Shown here: piece after piece, positions 22,610 to 28,696 of the stretch
Numbering within the stretch: the first letter of the stretch is position 1
Layout of the letters: each line of letters opens with the position of its first letter
Origin: a virus
Strand: one strand, 5' to 3'
IMG/VR virus record: IMGVR_UViG_3300046791_000055
Coordinates: 1-46,121 of that record
Length of the DNA: 46,121 nt
The notes under the pieces: generated by a model
The model's input: only the letters and a program-made list of their open reading frames with translations
What the model was told of the DNA's origin: nothing
Database searches by the model: none
Translations under genes and position numbers: made by a program

Positions 22610-22650
22610 TGACATTTCCTTATAACTGTGAATTGCTTCCTGCTATAGGA

Positions 22651-22678
22651 TTAGACAACGCAAACGCACTTTAGTTCC
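22651..22678 (-). promoter_or_regulatory. ECF/sigma-E-like promoter motif, copy 2
   Basis: On the minus strand GGAACTA (22678-22672), 15 bases and GTCTAA (22656-22651) form the bipartite motif also found at 23223-23250 and 24426-24453. A start of transcription near 22644 would give a ~35-nt leader for the gene at 22609. Confidence 0.6.
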
Positions 22679-22684
22679 CTACAA

Positions 22685-22702
22685 TGTAGGACTTGTCCTA
22701 CA
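22685..22702. promoter_or_regulatory. Perfect inverted repeat, operator-like
   Basis: TGTAGGAC and GTCCTACA are perfect inverted copies separated by TT, directly upstream of the -35-like element of the promoter at 22651-22678. The half-site TGTAGGAC recurs at 24710-24717 in the origin-like region. A dimeric regulator could bind here. Confidence 0.55.
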
Positions 22703-22714
22703 AATATTTTGGAC

Positions 22715-22738
22715 AAAAAAAAGCCCGCCGAAGCGGGC
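22715..22738 (-). terminator. Rho-independent terminator (minus strand)
   Basis: On the minus strand GCCCGC-TTCG-GCGGGC is followed by eight T residues. It lies 24 bp past the stop of the 22762-22932 gene and separates that short operon from the next promoter. Confidence 0.85.
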
Positions 22739-22761
22739 AAAGAGGGCGACCAAGCCCTAAA

Positions 22762-22932
22762 CTATACGCGGTGAGTGAGGCGCTTTATCTGCCTCTCCAA
22801 CTCAGCAATGTGTTCACGGGCACGCGTGATTGTGTGCTTGAGAAGAACGTTCTCAGCTAGCAATCGTTTGGTCGCCACAAATTGTTCATCATTCTCGGGC
22901 AGGACAACTATCAATATTTCAGGCTCTCGCAT
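22762..22932 (-). CDS. Small leucine-rich helical protein (56 aa)
   Basis: ATG at 22932 has AAGGAG eight bases upstream; the earlier in-frame ATG at 22956 lacks one. The product, EPEILIVVLPENDEQFVATK followed by a long helix (ENVLLKHTITRAREHIAELE), ends in a basic coiled-coil-like tail. Leader sequence GTAGCTAA is shared with the upstream gene. Not recognised. Confidence 0.65.
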   Translation of the reverse strand: MREPEILIVVLPENDEQFVATKRLLAENVLLKHTITRAREHIAELERQIKRLTHRV

Positions 22933-22946
22933 TTTAGCTACTCCTT

Positions 22947-23147
22947 TTAGTAGCAAATTATGAGTTCAGAGTCTTTGCCGACTGGCGTTAAATGCTCAGT
23001 CTCAGTCCGCGCAGCTATCCACCAAACCCGCACACCCTTGCCTTCCCACTGATGCGATCTACCTATTACGCGGTAATCGCAACGCCAGTAGTGTGAGCGA
23101 TACATAGCACCTATTTTGTGGCCGGTGTTTGTGATTTTGTGATTCAT
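22947..23147 (-). CDS. Small hypothetical protein (66 aa)
   Basis: ATG at 23147 has AGGG eight bases upstream within a GTAGCTAA leader. The product is basic and Trp/His-rich (YRSHYWRCDYRVIGRSHQW, VRVWWIAART), probably a small beta barrel. It heads a two-gene unit between an ECF-like promoter and a terminator. Function unknown. Confidence 0.65.
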   Translation of the reverse strand: MNHKITNTGHKIGAMYRSHYWRCDYRVIGRSHQWEGKGVRVWWIAARTETEHLTPVGKDSELIICY

Positions 23148-23148
23148 C

Positions 23149-23195
23149 TTAGCTACCCTAAAACGTAAAGATTTAACGATTTAGCTACTCTAAAA
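23149..23195 (-). repeat. Duplicated leader element TTTTAGRGTAGCTAA
   Basis: Two 15-bp copies, at 23149-23163 and 23181-23195, differ at one base. The gene-proximal copy supplies the ribosome binding site of the gene at 23147, and a related GGAGTAGCTAAAATG leader precedes the gene at 22932. The distal copy has no start codon after it. Confidence 0.65.
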
Positions 23196-23222
23196 CTTGT
23201 CTATTTCATCGCTCTCATAAGA

Positions 23223-23250
23223 TTAGACCACGCCGGGACGGTATAGTTCC
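23223..23250 (-). promoter_or_regulatory. ECF/sigma-E-like promoter motif, copy 1
   Basis: On the minus strand GGAACTA (23250-23244), 15 bases and GTCTAA (23228-23223) match the motif at 22651-22678, including the following TC(C/T)TAT. It lies between the terminator of the 306-residue gene and the start of the 23147 gene. Confidence 0.6.
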
Positions 23251-23267
23251 CCGCGATAATGCAACGC

Positions 23268-23304
23268 AAAAAAAAAGCCCCATCCCGGTTTCCCGAGATG
23301 GGGC
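23268..23304 (-). terminator. Rho-independent terminator (minus strand)
   Basis: GCCCCATC and GATGGGGC pair with an additional CGG/CCG inner stem, and the minus strand continues with nine T residues. It lies 8 bp past the stop of the 23312-24232 gene, making that gene a separate transcription unit. Confidence 0.9.
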
Positions 23305-23311
23305 GATTGGA

Positions 23312-24232
23312 CTAGGCGACCTGCGCTTCGTCCGCTTGCGCTTCCTGCGCTTCGGCCTTGTTCAGTTCCAAATGCTTCCGCTTGTCAGCCTTTTGGGACT
23401 TGTCTTGGGCCTTAAGGGCCGCTTCGCTGTCCGCCTTAACCTTGGCATTGACAACTGTCTCAATGCTCTGGGTCGCGTCAGCAAACACAACCGCGATCAC
23501 TTCCGCGCCGATACCGTGCTCGATTGCGTCGCGCACAGTCCGCATCAGCTTCGCTTGTGCCTGAATCAGTGATTCAGGAAGCGGCGCAAGGGTCGCAGCG
23601 TCAGAATCCGCTGTCCCGTCCGCCTCTGCCTTGGGTCCGTAGGACTTCAGGAACTTGCCAAGGTAGTTCATGTCAGCGCGGAAAAGCTTGAGCCCGTCGG
23701 CTTCGCTGTACCGCTTGTCCCTGACACCAACCGTGAGTGCCGGAATGTTGTACATCTCGGCAAGCTTGGACTTGTTCAGAGACAAGTCTTTGGTCGCCTT
23801 AAAGTACACGTCATCCGTCACCTTGGCAGCTTGTTCAGGCGCGAGCCTTGCAAGCTTGAGGATGGTGGACTTGTGAACCCGCCACGCTGCCGGAATTGGC
23901 GGCTTGACTGTCACCTCACCACCGCGTTCCTTGCCGATGGAACCCTTGGTCTTGGTCGAGTGCTTGACCTGCCACTTCGTCTCAATGGCATCAAATGCCA
24001 TCCGGGCAGCATCAAGGTCCGTTGCCTGTCGGACAAATCCGAAGATGACAGCGGACAGTTTCACTTCACTGCGGTCAGCCGCCGAGATGACTGCTAAGGC
24101 CTGCGGTTCCCAGTCCCGTACATAGCCCGTGGCAATCCTCTGGGTTTCCTTTTCTTCGGGAGTAAGGATGACTTCCTTGACTGCCTTGGCAACTGAACCC
24201 TGTCGGCCATCCGCACGCATTGTCGTTGACAT
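23312..24232 (-). CDS. Unknown 306-aa protein, first leftward gene
   Basis: ATG at 24232 has AAGGA upstream. The protein is soluble, Ala/Lys-rich and mostly helical, with a segment RVHKSTILKLARLAPEQAAK and a charged Ala/Glu/Gln/Lys C-terminal tail (KADKRKHLELNKAEAQEAQA). It stands between its own ECF-like promoter and a strong terminator, and is closest to the origin-like region. Its bases look richer in GC than its neighbours. It could be an early DNA-binding or replication-initiation protein, but no motif shows this. Confidence 0.8.
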   Translation of the reverse strand: MSTTMRADGRQGSVAKAVKEVILTPEEKETQRIATGYVRDWEPQALAVISAADRSEVKLSAVIFGFVRQATDLDAARMAFDAIETKWQVKHSTKTKGSIGKERGGEVTVKPPIPAAWRVHKSTILKLARLAPEQAAKVTDDVYFKATKDLSLNKSKLAEMYNIPALTVGVRDKRYSEADGLKLFRADMNYLGKFLKSYGPKAEADGTADSDAATLAPLPESLIQAQAKLMRTVRDAIEHGIGAEVIAVVFADATQSIETVVNAKVKADSEAALKAQDKSQKADKRKHLELNKAEAQEAQADEAQVA

Positions 24233-24425
24233 GATCGTTAATCCTTAACGTTGAATGAGCGTAGAAATTGACGCGCCCCATTTCAGGGACACTTTACGCG
24301 CAGGGCTCGGGATTGCGCGTCGCGGCTGACTGTTCAGACCCATCCTTGGGAATGACCGGCTGACCCGGCAAGGCTCCATGCTCGGGGGCTCCGACTTTCG
24401 CCCCGTCAACGCTGCCTGTTAAGAC
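24233..24425 (-). other. Long 5' leader of the 306-aa gene
   Basis: About 185 bases lie between the ECF-like promoter and the gene start. A 44-codon basic frame from ATG at 24379 to 24246 exists, but has only a weak SD and no other support. I see no clear riboswitch or terminator hairpin here. Confidence 0.4.
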
Positions 24426-24453
24426 TTAGGCCACGCTGCCGGTAGTTAGTTCC
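24426..24453 (-). promoter_or_regulatory. ECF/sigma-E-like promoter motif, copy 3
   Basis: On the minus strand GGAACTA (24453-24447), 15 bases and GCCTAA (24431-24426) repeat the motif of the two other sites with the same spacing and one base change in the -10-like part. It should drive the 306-residue gene. Confidence 0.55.
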
Positions 24454-24578
24454 CGCAAGTTCGACGAAAACCGAAAAAAAGTTTTGCACCGTTTTGGTGC
24501 GTTAAGCCTTAACGCGACATGCCGTGCTCTACTCCACTAGTGTTGTAGTTGACTATAGCACCATCACACTCGGCGCTC

Positions 24579-24690
24579 GGGCCTTGGGTTCGGGCCTTGG
24601 GCCTTTGGTGCTTGTGGCCTTGTGGCCGCATTACAGGCGCGCCACGCGGCGCGGCCTTGACCCTTGGGCATGGCATCGCCTTGGGTGCGA
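24579..24690. repeat. GCCTTGGG short-repeat field
   Basis: Exact GCCTTGGG occurs at 24581-24588, 24594-24601 and 24678-24685, with close variants (GCCTTTGG, GGCCTTGTGG, GGCCTTGACC, CCCTTGGGC) between. Open frames across the field on both strands are repeat-derived and not convincing genes. The field borders the DnaA boxes and may be part of an origin. Confidence 0.6.
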
Positions 24691-24719
24691 TCGCCTTACC
24701 TGTGCCATTTGTAGGACAG

Positions 24720-24818
24720 TTATCCACAAGCTAACCCATTGATTGTGCATGTTGTTATTTAACCACGATCAACTCTGATCCCCTACTTACTAACAGGTTA
24801 TGCACAATGTTATCCACA
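24720..24818 (+). other. DnaA-box cluster, candidate replication origin
   Basis: Three boxes lie in the same orientation: TTATCCACA at 24720-24728, TTATGCACA at 24798-24806 and TTATCCACA at 24810-24818. All fit the bacterial consensus TTATNCACA exactly. No gene fits here. The region lies between the divergent gene blocks, a typical origin position, and is followed by iteron-like repeats. Confidence 0.65.
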
Positions 24819-24836
24819 ACCCACAGCCTAGTCATG

Positions 24837-24897
24837 TTGCAGTGCAGTATCAGTGCTTGTGCAGTGCAATATAGATCGGGTCTTATGTTGCAGTGCA
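24837..24897 (+). repeat. Iteron-like direct repeats (TGCAGTGCA x3)
   Basis: TGCAGTGCA occurs at 24838-24846, 24860-24868 and 24889-24897. The first and third are part of a longer identical ATGTTGCAGTGCA. Start-to-start spacing is 22 and 29 bp. They lie directly beside the DnaA boxes, as iterons do in plasmid-type origins. Confidence 0.65.
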
Positions 24898-24906
24898 AAA
24901 CGTCAA

Positions 24907-25158
24907 CGCTAATGAGAATCGTTCGCATCCCGGGGCCGCCGGCCCCCCCTCTTACCATTGCGAATACTTTTGCACCTATATCCCCTAACGGGGAGGTCAA
25001 AACGGGTCCTCCGCTGTTACCACCGGAGTCCCAAGGGGACCGAACGACCGTATGGGAGTGAGAGGTGGTAAATACAGCAATTTTAGAGTTTTGTTTGGTC
25101 TTAACTTGTTGATTTAGAACGATTTGCGCAGAATACAGCCCGGAGGGGTGTTTCTAGC
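24907..25158. other. Non-coding stretch before the rightward promoters
   Basis: No convincing gene is present. AATGAGAATCGTTCGCAT at 24911-24928 resembles a Fur box (11 of 15 positions of TGATAATCATTATCA). A GGGGCC/GGCCCC hairpin at 24932-24946 and a CCCC-TAAC-GGGG hairpin near 24983-24994 follow; neither has a U-tract. Confidence 0.4.
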
Positions 25159-25177
25159 AATCATAAGTCTTTGATTT

Positions 25178-25186
25178 TGTTATAAT
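25178..25186 (+). promoter_or_regulatory. Extended -10 promoter candidate (P1)
   Basis: TGTTATAAT is an extended -10 element without a good -35 box upstream. It lies 44 bp upstream of the -10 of the consensus promoter P2, and its -10 overlaps the left arm of the inverted repeat at 25184-25203. Confidence 0.5.
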
Positions 25187-25203
25187 AGTCTGACAAGACT
25201 ATT
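25184..25203. promoter_or_regulatory. Operator-like inverted repeat between P1 and P2
   Basis: AATAGTC and GACTATT are perfect inverted copies around TGACAA. The left arm overlaps the -10 of P1 and the right arm overlaps the first bases of the -35 of P2, so a bound dimer could block both. Confidence 0.6.
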
Positions 25204-25230
25204 GACAGTGTTTTTGTGAATTGCTATAAT
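25202..25230 (+). promoter_or_regulatory. Consensus sigma-70 promoter of the rightward operon (P2)
   Basis: TTGACA at 25202-25207, a 17-bp spacer and TATAAT at 25225-25230 match the sigma-70 consensus perfectly, with an extended TG at 25222-25223. Transcription should start near 25237, about 100 bases before the lipoprotein gene. It is the only strong promoter seen for the whole structural block. Confidence 0.88.
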
Positions 25231-25247
25231 ATTGCTTGAGAGGAGTA

Positions 25248-25267
25248 GAAGAGCCGGAAGGCTCTTC
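25248..25267 (+). other. GNRA-capped hairpin near the 5' end of the late mRNA
   Basis: GAAGAGCC and GGCTCTTC pair perfectly around a GGAA tetraloop, about 11 bases from the predicted transcription start. There is no U-tract, so it is not a terminator. It may stabilise the RNA or be a binding site. Confidence 0.6.
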
Positions 25268-25339
25268 CCTTGAGGTCGAGCCGGAGGGGGAAAAGGGGCA
25301 CCCGACGAGACCGAAAGGACTCCGATACAAAGGGATACT

Positions 25340-25558
25340 ATGCCCAAAATAAGCCTACTAGTTCTTCTTCTACTTTCTGGCTGTGCTCCTCAAGGTTTAG
25401 TTGAATACAACAACGCTAAGGAGTGTGCTAGGCAGCAGGATATCTACGCTTCCGTAGAATTCTGTGCCAACATGGCCGAAGGTATCTGTACCCTCACACC
25501 CGAAGACCTCAGGCAAGCTAAGGCTGCCCGAGAAGCCTCCAAGAGACTTAACTGCTAA
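25340..25558 (+). CDS. Phage lipoprotein (72 aa)
   Basis: The product starts MPKISLLVLLLLSGCAP: a short signal peptide with lipobox L-S-G-Cys15, so it should be lipidated at Cys15 and exported. Four further Cys residues follow. AAAGGGA lies four bases before ATG. As first gene after the strong promoter, it would be made in large amounts. Small exported phage lipoproteins are known in superinfection exclusion and as outer spanins; here it is far from the lysis genes, so exclusion is more likely. Inference only. Confidence 0.75.
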   Translation: MPKISLLVLLLLSGCAPQGLVEYNNAKECARQQDIYASVEFCANMAEGICTLTPEDLRQAKAAREASKRLNC

Positions 25559-25707
25559 TGCCATCAGCTTTCGACAAAACCCCCAAAGGGAAGAAGCGCT
25601 ACGAGGATGCCCTAGATAAGTACTACGCTAGGCAGAAGGGCAAGGCTCCTATCACTACGCAATCTCCACTCAAGCTTCCCGGCGACAAGACTAGGCAGCA
25701 CACATAA
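25558..25707 (+). CDS. Basic micro-protein (49 aa)
   Basis: ATG at 25558 overlaps the lipoprotein stop, and its own TAA overlaps the next ATG. The product (DKTPKGKKRYEDALDKYYAR) is basic and soluble. The double TAATG coupling supports it. Function unknown. Confidence 0.68.
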   Translation: MPSAFDKTPKGKKRYEDALDKYYARQKGKAPITTQSPLKLPGDKTRQHT

Positions 25708-25937
25708 TGCCCAAGTACACAGTACCACCCTACACCCCCGAAGATGACGCCTCCCCGGCGTTCGATCCGGGTATGATCCCCGCCTCTGATATTGGGGGGG
25801 AGAAGGCCGTTAAGGCCGCCGTCAAGAAGGCCTACGCTAGGGCTACGTCCAAGGATACCTCCTTCCAGATGGAGAAGCGGGTCCACGGTGGGACTAGGCT
25901 GCACCAGAAGGGTGGCGGATACATCAAAGGTCGGTAA
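25707..25937 (+). CDS. Small hypothetical virion-operon protein (76 aa)
   Basis: The start overlaps the previous stop, and the stop abuts the next GTG start. The N-terminus is Pro/Asp-rich; the middle (KAVKAAVKKAYARATSK) is a basic helix, and the end is Gly/Lys/Arg-rich. No family recognised. Position before the tail-spike gene suggests a virion-associated or assembly role. Confidence 0.65.
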   Translation: MPKYTVPPYTPEDDASPAFDPGMIPASDIGGEKAVKAAVKKAYARATSKDTSFQMEKRVHGGTRLHQKGGGYIKGR

Positions 25938-28031
25938 GTGTCGACCTTCACCCAACGTGTCAACGCCATCATCAATGGTAAGATCGAGTCAGGTACATTC
26001 ATCCTGTACCCCGAGCTTCCCACTGAGGCCGGGACGGTAGTAAATCCCGAGATACCTTACGGGTGGCTGACTAGATACACGAACAACACGGGAGATGGCA
26101 CTACCAACATCTCCACGGCGTTTACCAACATGTTGAACTGCGGGATCAAGCGTTGCTTCGTCCCCGCGCCGACAACTGCTTGGGCCCTTTCTGGGCAGGT
26201 TACTTGGGTACCGGGAGTCATAGTCGATTGCGGTAGGGGTTGCCTCTTCCTCTCGACCAGAGCCTCCGGCCAGTGGACCTTCCTGATGCAGGGGATGACC
26301 TACCTCGACGGGGGTGGGTTCTTTGGTGGGATGCTCCACGTTCAGAACGACGGGGCTAATGGGATCAGGCTCTATCAGACCCGTAACTTCCACATGGACG
26401 ATTTCTCCATCCGTCACATCGGGACGCTTGGGGGTATCGGGCTCGAACTGAACGGTGGTGATGATGCGGCCCCTACGGGGGGTTGTCACCACAACGTGAT
26501 GGGCGACTCGATGTTCATCTACAAGTTCGCTACGGGCTTGAAGATGTACTCGGACAACACCACTTCTGGTTTGTCTACCGCCAATTGCAACAGAAATACC
26601 ATTGGTCGAATCCACATCAACGCTTGTACCACGGGGTTAGATGTTGATAGGGCTTCCACCAATGCTATCCACTGTAGCCTCCAGTCTAACACGACGGGAG
26701 CAAACATTGGAGCCACCGGCGATAAGAATCTTTATGACCTTATCTCCGAGGGCAACACGAAGCCTCTAATCGTTAACGCCTCGAACAACAACAGTTTGTT
26801 CGCAGGGAACATAGTTACGGGAGACTTCGTTAACGGAGCAGGAGCGGCAACGCCTCCGCCCGTCACAGCTACGGTGTTGTCGGTCTACACCTTCCAGCCC
26901 CCTCGGGACATAACACTCCCCAACGGTGGTGGGTGGAGATTCACCAACCCGCACGACGCTGGTCCGATGCGTCTTACCGCCTTCCAAGCAGGACAGAGCC
27001 TGAGGCTCGGTCAGAGGCTCGCAGCGGGCACGGTCACAGACCTAGTGGAATTGTCCTACGACGCTACAGCGCCGTTCACAACGTTCCTACAGCCGCTTAA
27101 GCACGGTACTAGCTCTGGACCTCAAGTTAGCTCCGGTACTGGTACGCCAGAAGGCGCGGTTACAGCTCCGAAAGGGTCGCTGTTCCACAGAACCGATGGT
27201 GGTGCCGGTACTTGCGTCTACCAGAAAGAATCGGGAGCCGGTAACACCGGGTGGATCGCGCTAGTAGGCGCATCCCACACTCACCCCGAATCAGACATTA
27301 CTAGCCTAGTCTCGGATTTGGCTCTAAAAGCCCCCCTAGCTTCCCCTACCTTCACGGGTACGGTGAATCTACCGGGAACCACGATCATAGCAGCAGGCTC
27401 CGCTTCGGCCAATAGCTGGCCTAAGATGACGGCTGGGACCGTCCTGACGACAGCGGAAGACGGAGCCATAGAAGTAGACGCTGATTGCTTCTACCTCACC
27501 ACGGACGCGGGAAATCGCGGGGTGGTGGCGACAAGGCACCTTTGCCGAGCCGACGCTACTAGGACATTCACTTCCAACACGAACCAGCAAGCGATCTTCA
27601 CGACGCCTGCAAACGGCACTCTAACTCTCGAAACGGGTTGTTACTTGTTCGAGGGACTGATTGCGATGACGAGCATGTCGGGTACCTCAGGTAACGGCAA
27701 GTTCTCTCTCATCGGAGCTGGCAGTGCCACTTTAGGTTCTATCCTTTGGCAAGCCGACGGATATGACGCGGCAGCCGAAGCTGCGGCAGGAGCAACAGGT
27801 GGTGGTTGGCACGTTATTGCTACGCAAACGGCGGTCGACATCGTTACCGCAGCGGTCGCTACAGCCCTGTGCTTTAGCGTTAAAGGAACCTTCGAGGTTA
27901 CTGGTGCGGGAACCATCATACCGTCCTTCGCACAAACTACGGCAGCGGGGGCTATAGTCTCCGTGGGCTCTTACTTTAGTTGCAGCCGAATCGGCAGCAC
28001 TTCTCTCACTTCAGTTGGACAGTGGACTTAA
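25938..28031 (+). CDS. Tail spike/fibre with beta-helix region
   Basis: GTG start at 25938 directly follows the previous stop. Residues ~60-320 have the repeating short-strand pattern of a right-handed beta-helix (NRNTIGRIHINACTTGLDVD, NLYDLISEGNT). Around residues 450-470, DLALKAPLASPTFTGTV is a typical tail-fibre repeat. The C-terminal ~200 residues are a Gly/Ala/Thr-rich globular or trimerisation domain. It probably binds or degrades host surface polysaccharide; catalytic residues cannot be assigned. Confidence 0.8.
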   Translation: MSTFTQRVNAIINGKIESGTFILYPELPTEAGTVVNPEIPYGWLTRYTNNTGDGTTNISTAFTNMLNCGIKRCFVPAPTTAWALSGQVTWVPGVIVDCGRGCLFLSTRASGQWTFLMQGMTYLDGGGFFGGMLHVQNDGANGIRLYQTRNFHMDDFSIRHIGTLGGIGLELNGGDDAAPTGGCHHNVMGDSMFIYKFATGLKMYSDNTTSGLSTANCNRNTIGRIHINACTTGLDVDRASTNAIHCSLQSNTTGANIGATGDKNLYDLISEGNTKPLIVNASNNNSLFAGNIVTGDFVNGAGAATPPPVTATVLSVYTFQPPRDITLPNGGGWRFTNPHDAGPMRLTAFQAGQSLRLGQRLAAGTVTDLVELSYDATAPFTTFLQPLKHGTSSGPQVSSGTGTPEGAVTAPKGSLFHRTDGGAGTCVYQKESGAGNTGWIALVGASHTHPESDITSLVSDLALKAPLASPTFTGTVNLPGTTIIAAGSASANSWPKMTAGTVLTTAEDGAIEVDADCFYLTTDAGNRGVVATRHLCRADATRTFTSNTNQQAIFTTPANGTLTLETGCYLFEGLIAMTSMSGTSGNGKFSLIGAGSATLGSILWQADGYDAAAEAAAGATGGGWHVIATQTAVDIVTAAVATALCFSVKGTFEVTGAGTIIPSFAQTTAAGAIVSVGSYFSCSRIGSTSLTSVGQWT

Positions 28032-28032
28032 T

Positions 28033-28257
28033 ATGTCAGGACCCAATAGACCCCGAACTGGTACGAACAAAGAGTACAGACGCACAGTTTCCCTCGCAGA
28101 ACAGCGTAGGGATGACAGCATAGAGATGCACATGCGTGCTGCTGCCAAGATTGACAGGGGTGAGACTAAACACGTTATGATCCCCGCTGTCGCATCGTTC
28201 ATGCACAAGTACGCTGCCAAGCAGCTATCTAGAAACTCCAAGAGGAATCCGAAATGA
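28033..28257 (+). CDS. Small hypothetical protein (74 aa)
   Basis: ATG at 28033 follows the tail-spike stop by one base; an earlier in-frame start would overlap it. The product is basic and helical (RRTVSLAEQRRDDSIEMHMR). No clear SD, so translation is probably coupled. Not recognised. Confidence 0.62.
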   Translation: MSGPNRPRTGTNKEYRRTVSLAEQRRDDSIEMHMRAAAKIDRGETKHVMIPAVASFMHKYAAKQLSRNSKRNPK

Positions 28258-28358
28258 AAGCACGTTATAACACCCCTGTACGGGCTCAAAAGACTCTCGC
28301 TAAGGGCGGGCGCAAGACGCCTACAGCCTTTCGCCCCAAGACAGCAGGTAAACTCTAA
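28254..28358 (+). CDS. Highly basic micro-protein (34 aa)
   Basis: ATG at 28254 has AGGA seven bases upstream and overlaps the previous gene by 4 bases; its TAA overlaps the next ATG. The product (KTLAKGGRKTPTAFRPKTAG) is rich in Lys and Arg and might bind DNA or RNA. Function unknown. Confidence 0.62.
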   Translation: MKARYNTPVRAQKTLAKGGRKTPTAFRPKTAGKL

Positions 28359-28696
28359 TGCGCTTACCGCAAGACGTAGCGGCATTCCCGCTTCCGGGGT
28401 TTAATTACTCCGGTCTCCGCTCTGCAACTCTGACTGCGGGTGCCGCTTCCACACGAGTAGCCATTCCTACTGGCTCCGCCGGTAAGTTCGTGGTGGTTCG
28501 AGTCTCTGCTCCAGTCTGGTTACTGTTCGGTAACTCAGCAGTGGTTGCGGCGGCTGACGCTTCTTCGGAACTCTGGGCAGGCTCAGAACTGATTCACTAC
28601 GTCCCAACTACGGCCACGCACATTGCGGCCATCCGGGTTGGCGCGGCTGACTGTGCTCTTCAGCTTGAGATGCTCTCGGACAACCAGCTCGCTTAA
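28358..28696 (+). CDS. Small beta-rich virion-type protein (112 aa)
   Basis: The Ala/Thr/Ser/Val-rich sequence alternates beta strands (STRVAIPTGSAGKFVVVRVS, THIAAIRVGAADCALQLEML), as in capsid decoration or fibre-associated proteins. Both ends are coupled (TAATG). No family recognised. Confidence 0.65.
   Translation: MRLPQDVAAFPLPGFNYSGLRSATLTAGAASTRVAIPTGSAGKFVVVRVSAPVWLLFGNSAVVAAADASSELWAGSELIHYVPTTATHIAAIRVGAADCALQLEMLSDNQLA

Noticed and set aside
24509-24727. 72-codon minus-strand frame (GTG start) across the GCCTTGGG field
   Set aside because: Its residues follow the short DNA repeat (AKA, RPQGHKHQRPKA), it has no SD, and it overlaps the first DnaA box.
24755-25061. 81- and 84-codon frames on opposite strands across the iterons
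   Set aside because: They mirror each other over repeat DNA, lack ribosome binding sites and show no protein-like composition.
25989-26615. 208-codon minus-strand frame
   Set aside because: It mirrors the tail-spike gene, which is supported by beta-helix repeats and exact coupling to its neighbours.
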